The notes under the pieces were generated by a model, which saw nothing but the letters and a program-made list of their open reading frames with translations, did no database searches and had not been told where the DNA came from. A stretch of 64,000 nucleotides of DNA, from the NCBI GenBank assembly GCA_919902775.1, contig CAKKRJ010000008.1, positions 62,001-126,000 on the forward strand, read 5' to 3'. Position 1 is the first letter of the stretch; every line of letters begins with the position of its first letter. The position numbers were made by a program, and so were the translations under genes. Positions 57,445 to 64,000 of this stretch are shown piece by piece. This stretch comes from Burkholderiaceae bacterium (GTDB lineage: Bacteria > Pseudomonadota > Gammaproteobacteria > Burkholderiales > Burkholderiaceae_C).

Positions 57445-58710
57445 ATGACCGAACACCCCATTCACTGGGAAACGGAGGGCACCAGCCGCATTCCGTTTGC
57501 CGTGTACACCGACGAAGACCGGCACAAAAAAGAGCTGGAGCGCTTCTTCTATCAAAGCCATTGGAGCTATGTGGGCCTGGAGGCCGAGATCCCGAATCCC
57601 GGCGACTTCAAGCGCACCGTGGTGGGCGAGCGTTCGGTCATCATGACGCGCAGCAACGACGGCCAGATCCACGTGGTGGAAAACGTCTGCGCTCACCGGG
57701 GCATGCAGTTTTGCCGTGAGCGCCATGGCAACAAAAAAGAGTTTGTCTGCCCTTACCACCAGTGGAGCTACACCCTGCAAGGTGGTTTGCAGGGCGTGCC
57801 GTTTCGGCGTGGCGTGCGGCAAGACGGCAAGGTCAACGGCGGCATGCCGGCCGACTTTGACCCGAAAGACCACGGCCTCACGCCGCTGAAGGTGGCGACG
57901 CGCGGTGGCGTGGTGTTCGCGTCGTTTGACCACGCGGTGGAGTCGCTGGAAGACTTCATGGGCCCGACCATCTTGAAATACTTTGACCGCCTGTTCAATG
58001 GCCGCAAGCTGGTGGTGCTGGGCTACAACCGCCAGCGCATTCCGGGCAACTGGAAGCTGATGCAGGAAAACATCAAGGACCCGTACCACCCCGGCCTGCT
58101 GCACACCTGGTTTGTGACTTTTGGTCTTTGGCGTGCCGACAACAAGAGCGAGTTGCGCATGGACGCGCACCACCGCCATGCGGCCATGATCTCAACACGC
58201 GGCAGTGCGGGCCAGGCCACGGGCGCTGCGGCGCAGGTCACGCAGGTGAGCAGCTTCAAGGAGAGCATGCAGCTGAATGACCCGAGCTTTCTGGACATCG
58301 TGCCCGAAGCCTGGTGGCAGATGGACGACAAGATGCCGACCGCCGTGATGATGACGCTGTTCCCCAGCGTGATTTTTCAGCAGCAGGTCAACAGCGTGTC
58401 CACGCGCCACATCCAGCCCGACGGGCATGGCGCGTTCGACTTTGTCTGGACGCACTTTGGCTTTGAAGACGACACGCCCGAAATGCACGAGCGCCGCCTG
58501 CGTCAGGCCAACCTGTTTGGTCCGGCCGGTTTTGTGAGCGCGGACGATGGCGAGGTGATCGAGTTCTCGCAGCAGGCGTTTGAGTCCAAACCCGAGCACC
58601 ATATGTTGGTGGAGTTGGGCGGGCGCGATGTGGGTGAGACGGACCACATGGTGACCGAAACGCTGATCCGGGGCATGTATGCCTACTGGCGCAAAGTGAT
58701 GGAGGCTTGA
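57445..58710 (+). CDS. Rieske aromatic ring-hydroxylating oxygenase, alpha subunit
   Basis: 421 residues. Rieske [2Fe-2S] motif CAHRGMQFC ... CPYHQW (C-x-H ... C-x2-H) near residues 83-110 and a C-terminal catalytic domain with the non-haem iron ligands in [16 protein letters not shown]. It resembles salicylate 5-hydroxylase (NagG) and related acid hydroxylases; the true substrate is not readable. AGAGACACC precedes the ATG. Followed by beta subunit and ferredoxin genes; no reductase gene is present. Confidence 0.88.
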   Translation: MTEHPIHWETEGTSRIPFAVYTDEDRHKKELERFFYQSHWSYVGLEAEIPNPGDFKRTVVGERSVIMTRSNDGQIHVVENVCAHRGMQFCRERHGNKKEFVCPYHQWSYTLQGGLQGVPFRRGVRQDGKVNGGMPADFDPKDHGLTPLKVATRGGVVFASFDHAVESLEDFMGPTILKYFDRLFNGRKLVVLGYNRQRIPGNWKLMQENIKDPYHPGLLHTWFVTFGLWRADNKSELRMDAHHRHAAMISTRGSAGQATGAAAQVTQVSSFKESMQLNDPSFLDIVPEAWWQMDDKMPTAVMMTLFPSVIFQQQVNSVSTRHIQPDGHGAFDFVWTHFGFEDDTPEMHERRLRQANLFGPAGFVSADDGEVIEFSQQAFESKPEHHMLVELGGRDVGETDHMVTETLIRGMYAYWRKVMEA

Positions 58711-58711
58711 T

Positions 58712-59185
58712 ATGGTCGATATGAATACCTGGTTCGGCATCCAGCAGCTGTATGCCGATTACGCCAGCGCCGTGGACAGCGGCGATTGGGACCTGTGGCC
58801 CGAGTTCTTCACCGAGCAAGGTGTGTACAAACTGCAGCCGCGCGAGAACCACGAGCGCGGTTTTCCGCTGTGCACGCTGTCGCTGACCAGCAAAGGCATG
58901 CTCAAAGACCGCGTCTATGGCATCAAGGAAACGCTGTACCACGACCCGTATTACCAGCGCCATGTGGTGGGTGCGCCCATCGTGCGACGCGTCGAAGACG
59001 GGCGCATCCACAGCGAGGCCAACTACGCGGTGTTTCGCACCAAGTTCGACAAGGAAAGCACGGTGTTCAATGTGGGTCGCTACATCGACACCATCGTGCA
59101 CACCCCCGAAGGCTTCAAATTCGCCGAGCGCCTGTGCGTGTACGACAGCGAGATGATCCCCAACTCCATCATTTACCCCATATAA
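58712..59185 (+). CDS. Rieske oxygenase, beta subunit
   Basis: 157 residues of the SnoaL/NTF2-like beta subunit fold: [37 protein letters not shown] and a C-terminal [17 protein letters not shown], the usual end of NagH-type subunits. It starts one base after the alpha subunit stop. Structural role in the hexamer. Confidence 0.88.
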   Translation: MVDMNTWFGIQQLYADYASAVDSGDWDLWPEFFTEQGVYKLQPRENHERGFPLCTLSLTSKGMLKDRVYGIKETLYHDPYYQRHVVGAPIVRRVEDGRIHSEANYAVFRTKFDKESTVFNVGRYIDTIVHTPEGFKFAERLCVYDSEMIPNSIIYPI

Positions 59186-59190
59186 GGCCC

Positions 59191-59302
59191 ATGTCGGGGC
59201 TAAAGCCACGACCTACGGGGATGTTTGTAGGTCGGCGGCTTTAGCCCCGACATGGCTTTGCGACGAAGCCTGAAACGTCGGACCTGAAGGTTCCGACCTA
59301 CA
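59191..59302. repeat. Repeat A, extended copy inside the oxygenase operon (A5)
   Basis: GTCGGGGCTAAAGCCACGAC followed by a complete element whose outer arms are TGTAGGTCGG and CCGACCTACA. It fills the gap between the beta subunit and ferredoxin genes and must be transcribed if they form one operon. Confidence 0.75.
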
Positions 59303-59327
59303 CAACAACATCAACCGGAAAGTAACC

Positions 59328-59639
59328 ATGACCGCATGGATTGACGTGGCCGCAGAGGCCGATTTGTTTGAAGGCGCTGGCATTGCCGTGGCCCCCGAGG
59401 GGCAAGACATCGCGCTGTTCAGCGTAGAAGGTGAAGTCTTCGCCATCAACAACCTGTGCAACCACGGCAACGCCAAGTTGTGTGACGGCTTTGTAGAGGG
59501 CCATCACGTGGAGTGCCCGTTCCACCAAGCCCAGTTCAGCTTGCGCGACGGTTCGGTGGCCTGCGGTCCGGCGACCGAGCCGGCCAAGACCTGGCCGGTC
59601 AAGATCGAAGGGGGAAGGGTGTTCCTTCAGTTGGTTTGA
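59328..59639 (+). CDS. Rieske-type ferredoxin
   Basis: 103 residues with a Rieske site CNHGNAKLC ... CPFHQA (C-x-H, C-x2-H) and the short NagAb/BphF ferredoxin layout. Electron carrier to the oxygenase upstream. GGAAAGTAACC precedes the ATG. No ferredoxin reductase gene follows. Confidence 0.9.
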   Translation: MTAWIDVAAEADLFEGAGIAVAPEGQDIALFSVEGEVFAINNLCNHGNAKLCDGFVEGHHVECPFHQAQFSLRDGSVACGPATEPAKTWPVKIEGGRVFLQLV

Positions 59640-59664
59640 TGGTGCGTGTTGGGGGGGATTTCCA

Positions 59665-59973
59665 TCAGTGGAAATCGTCTTCCCGTTGATGCCGCAGTGC
59701 GAGGATGGTCACCGTATGTGCATCCTCAATTTCGAAAAGCGCCAGATAACCCGAGGCACCAAACGGAATGATGAGTTCTCTGAGAAGGGGGCCGTGCGCA
59801 CCGTCTGCAGCTTTACGACACGAAAAGGGGGATTTACGCAGGAACCCCAAACCATCTTCGATGGCTTGAAATGCACGTTCGGCGGTGCGGATGTCAAATT
59901 CCAAAAGGAACTCATAAAGCCGGTTCAGATCGGATTTGGCTTTTTCAGTGAAGCGGACCTGAAACTCATTCAT
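59665..59973 (-). CDS. RelE/ParE-family toxin
   Basis: 102 residues: VRFTEKAKSDLNRLYEFLLEFD, FLRKSPFSCRKA and a C-terminal GYLALFEIEDAHTVTILALRHQREDDF, the ParE/RelE fold with the typical R-H-x-R-E end. ParE members poison gyrase, RelE members cut mRNA; the sequence favours the ParE side. Partner antitoxin 18 bases upstream on the same strand. Confidence 0.87.
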   Translation of the reverse strand: MNEFQVRFTEKAKSDLNRLYEFLLEFDIRTAERAFQAIEDGLGFLRKSPFSCRKAADGAHGPLLRELIIPFGASGYLALFEIEDAHTVTILALRHQREDDFH

Positions 59974-59991
59974 GGTCGAGTCCGGTTCGGC

Positions 59992-60261
59992 TCAGGAGGC
60001 AGAAGACTTTGCTTTGGTCAGCTTGCTTTTCAATTCCTGTAACACTTCGTCTGCTGAAAAGTAGACCTGACTTTGGCGGGCCTCTTCGGCTGAACGCAAC
60101 CCACGTGCGATGAACTCGTCTTCAGCCGCACGGTGTGCAATGAACCTCTCCAGTGATGCTTGCATCAGCTTGGAAATGGTTTCATTGGGCCGAAGTGCAT
60201 TTTCGGCAGCTTGCTTCAGATCTGGGCTGACACGCAGCGCCGGGAGTGTTGCGGATTTCAT
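59992..60261 (-). CDS. Ribbon-helix-helix antitoxin for the ParE-type toxin
   Basis: 89 residues: an N-terminal LPALRVSPDLKQAAENALRPNETISKLMQASLERFIAHR (ribbon-helix-helix with predicted helices) and a C-terminal tail AEEARQSQVYFSADEVLQELKSKL that would wrap the toxin. Start 60261 (MKSATLP) has AAAGG upstream. Probably autoregulates the pair. Confidence 0.82.
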   Translation of the reverse strand: MKSATLPALRVSPDLKQAAENALRPNETISKLMQASLERFIAHRAAEDEFIARGLRSAEEARQSQVYFSADEVLQELKSKLTKAKSSAS

Positions 60262-60319
60262 CTTGAAACCTTTCAAAGGCAATGCAATGCAATTGTAATG
60301 CGGCGGGCGCTTGGCTTGC

Positions 60320-61384
60320 TCAGTTCTTTTCTGTGCGCGTCAGCAGCATCGCATCCCCATAGCTGAAAAACCGGTACTGGTTCGCAATGGCGTGCCGGTA
60401 CAGGCCCATGATGTGCTCGTAGCCTGCAAAGGCGCTGACCAGCATCATCAAGGTGCTCTTGGGCAGGTGGAAGTTGGTGATCAAGCGATCCACCATCTGG
60501 AATTCAAACCCCGGTGTGATGAAGATCTGCGTGTCGCCACTCGCCTGGCCGAACTTGGCCCACGACTCCAGCGTGCGCACCGTCGTCGTGCCCACGGCCA
60601 CCACCTGGCCGCCCCGCGCCTTGCACGCGGCAATCGCCTGCTGCGTGGCTTCGGGCACCTCGTACCACTCGCGGTGCATGGTGTGGTCGGCCAAGTTTTC
60701 AGTTTTGACGGGCTGGAACGTGCCAGCGCCCACATGCAGCGTGACGCTGGCGCGCTGCACGCCGCGCGCATCCAGCGCGGCCAGCAGCGCTTCGTCAAAA
60801 TGCAGCGCCGCCGTGGGCGCGGCCACCGCACCGGGGGCACGCGCAAAGACGGTTTGGTAGCGCTGGGCGTCTTCTTCCGAATCGGTGTGGGTGATGTACG
60901 GCGGCAGTGGCACATGGCCGTGCTTTTCCATCAGCGTATGCGGCTCGTCGCTCAACTTCAGATGAAATAACTGGCCGTTGGCATCGGGCCAGCGGCCCAG
61001 CAGCACGGCATCAAAACCGCCGTTGCGGGCCCCACCCACCATGAACATCTTGCCGCCGATCAGCGGCTTCTTGCTCACCTTCATGTGCGCCACCACCTCA
61101 TGGTTGGGCAACACCCGCTCGATCAAAAGTTCCAGCTTGCCGCCAGACGCTTTTTCACCAAAGATGCGCGCCTTGACCACCTTGGTGTCGTTGAACACCA
61201 GCAGGTCACCCGGGTTGAGCAAGCCGGGCAGTGCGTTGAAAATTCGATCGACCACGGCGCTGGTCGAGCCATCCAGCAAACGCGAGCCGCTGCGCTGGGC
61301 TGCGGGGTGCTGGGCGATCAGTTCGGGGGGGAGTTCAAAGTCGAAGTCGCTGAGCGTGAAGGCGCGGGGGAAAGATGCAGTCAT
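60320..61384 (-). CDS. queA: S-adenosylmethionine:tRNA ribosyltransferase-isomerase
   Basis: 354 residues. Adds the epoxycyclopentanediol part of queuosine to preQ1-tRNA using S-adenosylmethionine. Motifs: [63 protein letters not shown] and [34 protein letters not shown]. Divergent from recG across 120 bases. Confidence 0.96.
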   Translation of the reverse strand: MTASFPRAFTLSDFDFELPPELIAQHPAAQRSGSRLLDGSTSAVVDRIFNALPGLLNPGDLLVFNDTKVVKARIFGEKASGGKLELLIERVLPNHEVVAHMKVSKKPLIGGKMFMVGGARNGGFDAVLLGRWPDANGQLFHLKLSDEPHTLMEKHGHVPLPPYITHTDSEEDAQRYQTVFARAPGAVAAPTAALHFDEALLAALDARGVQRASVTLHVGAGTFQPVKTENLADHTMHREWYEVPEATQQAIAACKARGGQVVAVGTTTVRTLESWAKFGQASGDTQIFITPGFEFQMVDRLITNFHLPKSTLMMLVSAFAGYEHIMGLYRHAIANQYRFFSYGDAMLLTRTEKN

Positions 61385-61504
61385 GGTTCAGGGCTGGACA
61401 GGCCCGAGCAAATGGAAAGGCCGTGATTTTGCCCGAAGGTCAACAAGCCACTGCAGGCTGGAGCCGATGTGATCGAGGTGCTGCTCTCACGGCACAATCA
61501 CCCC

Positions 61505-63574
61505 ATGTCTGTGAAGTCCGACGCCATACCCGCCAAAACGCTCAGCGCCCCGCAAAAGGCGTTGATCAAACTCGGTTTGGTGCGCGACATCGACTTGGCG
61601 CTGCATTTGCCGCTGCGTTACGAGGACGAAACCCGCATCGTCAAGTTGCGCGATGTGCGCGAGGGCGATACCGCCCAGATCGAGGCCACGGTGACGGCTT
61701 GCGAGATCACGATGCGGCCGCGTCGGCAGTTGCTGGTGACGGTGGACGATGGCTCGGACACCTGCGTGATGCGGTTTTTCAGCTTTTACCCTTCGCACCA
61801 AAAAGCGCTGGCGGTGGGCAACCGCATCCGGGCGCGGGGCGAGGTCAAGGGCGGCTTCATGGGCTTGACCATGATGCACCCGAGTTTCAAGGCCGCAGGG
61901 GGGCATTTGGCCGAAGCGCTGACCCCGGTGTATTCCACGGTGGCTGGGTTGGCGCAGGCCTATTTGCGCCGTGCCGTGATCACCGGGCTGAACCATGCCG
62001 ACCTGAGTGAAACCCTGCCCCCGGGCATCCCCTGGCCTGACCGGCGAGGGGCTTGGTCGCTGCGCGATGCCTTGCGGTTTTTGCACCACCCCACGCCCGA
62101 TGTGTCGCTGGCCGCACTCGAAGACCGCAGCCACCCGGCCTGGATTCGCCTCAAGTGCGAGGAGCTGCTGGCGCAGCAGTTGTCGCAGCTGACGGCCAAA
62201 CGCGAGCGCGATTTGCTGCGTGCGCCTGCACTGGCCTTGAAGACGGCGGGCTTGTCTGGTCAGTTGCTCAAGGCGCTGCCCTTTGGTTTGACGCATGCCC
62301 AGCAGCGCGTGGGCCACGAGATCGCACAAGATCTGGCCCGCAATGTGCCCATGCACCGTTTGCTGCAAGGCGATGTGGGTGCGGGCAAAACCGTGGTGGC
62401 TGCGTTGGCGGCCATGGTGGCGGTTGATGCGGGCTGGCAATGTGCCCTGATGGCGCCCACCGAAATTTTGGCCACGCAGCACTTTGCCAAACTGGTGGGC
62501 TGGCTGGAGCCTTTGGGCGTCCAGGTGGCCTGGCTGATTGGCAGCCAGAAGAAGAAAGAGCGTGCCGCCATGCTGGCGTTGATTGAATCGGGTGAGGCCG
62601 CGCTGGTGGTGGGCACGCATGCGGTGATTCAGGAGCATGTGAAGTTCAAGAACCTGGCGCTGGCCGTGATCGACGAACAGCACCGCTTTGGCGTGGCGCA
62701 GCGCCTGGCCTTGCGCAGCAAGATGCAGGCCGAAGGCATGGAGCCGCACATGTTGATGATGACGGCCACGCCGATCCCGCGCACGCTGGCCATGAGCTAT
62801 TACGCCGATCTAGACGTGTCGGTGATCGACGAGTTGCCGCCTGGGCGCACCCCCATCGTGACCCGCGTGGTGTCGGACCACCGTCGCCACGAAGTGGTGG
62901 AACGCATCGGCGCCCAATTGCAGCAGGGACGACAGGTGTATTGGGTGTGTCCATTGATCGAAGAAAGCGAAGCGCTGGACTTGACCAACGCCACCCAGAC
63001 CCATGCCGATCTGAGCGAGGCGCTGCCAGGGGTGATGGTGGGCCTGCTGCATTCGCGCATGCCGGTGGCCGAAAAGAAGGCCGTGATGGCGTTGTTCACC
63101 AGTGGCCAGATGGGCGTGCTGGTCAGCACTACCGTGATCGAGGTGGGGGTGGATGTGCCCAACGCCTCGCTCATGGTGATTGAGCATGCCGAGCGCTTTG
63201 GCCTTTCCCAGTTGCATCAGTTGCGTGGCCGGGTGGGACGCGGCGCGGCAGCGTCGGCCTGCGTGCTGCTGTATGGCACGCCCGAGGGCGGACGCCTGAG
63301 CGAGACGGCCCGCGAGCGTTTGAGGGCGATGGTGGAGACCCACGATGGGTTTGAGATCGCCCGTCGCGACTTGGAGATCCGGGGGCCTGGCGAATTCCTG
63401 GGCGCGCGCCAATCGGGGGCCCCTTTGTTGCGCTTTGCCGATTTGGAGACCGATGGCCATTTGCTGGACTGGGCCCGTGCGCTGGCCCCGCAGATGTTGG
63501 ACCAGCATCCGCCATGGGCCGAGCGGCACATTCACCGCTGGCTGGGTGGAAAATCCGAGTACCTGAAAGCCTGA
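61505..63574 (+). CDS. recG: ATP-dependent DNA helicase RecG
   Basis: 689 residues. Wedge (OB) domain region ARGEVKGGFMGLTMMHPSF, helicase Walker A GDVGAGKTVVAA, DEQH box VIDEQHRFGV, ATPIPRTLAMSYY, and TRG-like C-terminus ARRDLEIRGPGEFLGARQSG. It drives fork regression and branch migration in recombination and repair. Start 61505 (MSVKSDAIP) gives normal family length. oxyR starts 16 bases after its stop. Confidence 0.97.
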   Translation: MSVKSDAIPAKTLSAPQKALIKLGLVRDIDLALHLPLRYEDETRIVKLRDVREGDTAQIEATVTACEITMRPRRQLLVTVDDGSDTCVMRFFSFYPSHQKALAVGNRIRARGEVKGGFMGLTMMHPSFKAAGGHLAEALTPVYSTVAGLAQAYLRRAVITGLNHADLSETLPPGIPWPDRRGAWSLRDALRFLHHPTPDVSLAALEDRSHPAWIRLKCEELLAQQLSQLTAKRERDLLRAPALALKTAGLSGQLLKALPFGLTHAQQRVGHEIAQDLARNVPMHRLLQGDVGAGKTVVAALAAMVAVDAGWQCALMAPTEILATQHFAKLVGWLEPLGVQVAWLIGSQKKKERAAMLALIESGEAALVVGTHAVIQEHVKFKNLALAVIDEQHRFGVAQRLALRSKMQAEGMEPHMLMMTATPIPRTLAMSYYADLDVSVIDELPPGRTPIVTRVVSDHRRHEVVERIGAQLQQGRQVYWVCPLIEESEALDLTNATQTHADLSEALPGVMVGLLHSRMPVAEKKAVMALFTSGQMGVLVSTTVIEVGVDVPNASLMVIEHAERFGLSQLHQLRGRVGRGAAASACVLLYGTPEGGRLSETARERLRAMVETHDGFEIARRDLEIRGPGEFLGARQSGAPLLRFADLETDGHLLDWARALAPQMLDQHPPWAERHIHRWLGGKSEYLKA

Positions 63575-63590
63575 TGTTCAAATACTGTCC

Positions 63591-64000
63591 ATGACCCTGA
63601 CCGAACTCAAATACATCGTGGCCGTGGCCCGGGAAAAGCACTTTGGCAAGGCCGCCGAGGCTTGCTTTGTCTCTCAACCCACGCTGTCGCTGGCGATCAA
63701 GAAGCTCGAAGAAGAACTGGAAGTCAAGCTCTTTGAGCGCAGCGCCAGTGAAGTGTCCGTCACGTTGTTGGGTGACGAGATCGTGCGCCAGGCGCAAAGC
63801 GTGCTGGAGCAGGCTGCCGAGATCAAGGAAATTGCCAAACGTGGCCAAGACCCGTTGGCAGGCACCATGCGGCTGGGGGTCATCTACACCATCGGGCCCT
63901 ATTTGTTGCCCGATCTGGTGCGCCAGATCATCACCGACATCCCGCAAATGCCGTTGATGCTGCAAGAAAACTTCACCGTGCGCTTGCTGGAGATGCTGCG
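63591..64000 (+). CDS. oxyR: Hydrogen peroxide-responsive regulator OxyR, N-terminal part, cut by the right edge
   Basis: About 136 residues are present. MTLTELKYIVAVAREKHFGKAAEACFVSQPTLSLAIKKLE is the OxyR-type LysR helix-turn-helix, followed by RQAQSVLEQAAEIKEIAKRG and the start of the sensor domain LAGTMRLGVIYTIGPYLLPDLV. The redox cysteines would lie beyond the window. recG-oxyR order is common in this group. Confidence 0.9.
   Translation, partial: MTLTELKYIVAVAREKHFGKAAEACFVSQPTLSLAIKKLEEELEVKLFERSASEVSVTLLGDEIVRQAQSVLEQAAEIKEIAKRGQDPLAGTMRLGVIYTIGPYLLPDLVRQIITDIPQMPLMLQENFTVRLLEML

Overview
The window is GC-rich and gene-dense and reads as the chromosome of a betaproteobacterium of the order Burkholderiales, most likely family Comamonadaceae. 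This rests on the gatCAB-mreBCD-mrdA block, DUF3567 and DUF3108 proteins, a PhaM-type polyhydroxybutyrate granule protein, a Bug-type binding protein and an OxyR of the local type. I saw no rRNA, tRNA, CRISPR array, phage or insertion sequence.

Left arm (1-17 kb). A leftward operon encodes a MarR regulator, an FAD aromatic monooxygenase, a DUF2783 protein, a VOC protein and fumarylacetoacetase (cut by the edge). Divergent from it is a 1072-residue cytoplasmic reductive dehalogenase fused to an FMN/NAD/[2Fe-2S] reductase, a self-sufficient enzyme of the BhbA/NpRdhA class. A strong MarR-type operator lies between them. Then come glcD, a LysR regulator, purU, an omega-aminotransferase, an AbrB-family membrane protein, two conserved DUF proteins, and an IclR regulator divergent from a second FAH-family hydrolase.

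Core (17-29 kb). A decayed Phd antitoxin and a YitT protein without a clear start codon precede gatB/gatA/gatC (leftward) and mreB/mreC/mreD/mrdA (rightward). MarC, VOC, DksA-like and GST genes follow.

Quinoprotein supercluster (29-52 kb). A PQQ alcohol dehydrogenase carries the extra aspartate of lanthanide enzymes. Around it are cytochromes c (one PedF-like), a PQQ-associated ABC system, a SoxYZ-like carrier, two relay metallohydrolases, a XoxJ-like binding protein, a TonB-dependent receptor, an aldehyde dehydrogenase, a DUF779 protein, an AcoR-like sigma-54 activator, and a four-gene ExbB/ExbD-like membrane operon. I find at least five -24/-12 promoter candidates and a shared 19-bp activator-site motif. 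The cluster therefore looks like one regulon for alcohol/aldehyde oxidation, with its own cofactor or metal uptake. The ExbB/ExbD-like operon is the best candidate for an undescribed component.

Right arm (52-64 kb). It holds copper-handling proteins (DUF2946, PCuAC), phaM coupled to a FIST sensor gene, tgt, a LysR-controlled Rieske oxygenase lacking its reductase, a ParE-type toxin-antitoxin pair, queA, recG and the start of oxyR.

Two families of dispersed palindromic repeats (A: AGGTCGG/CCGACCT arms, 6 copies; B: GTGGGAG... GC-rich hairpins, 7 copies) occupy many intergenic gaps. A third motif (C) flanks the dehalogenase gene as direct repeats.
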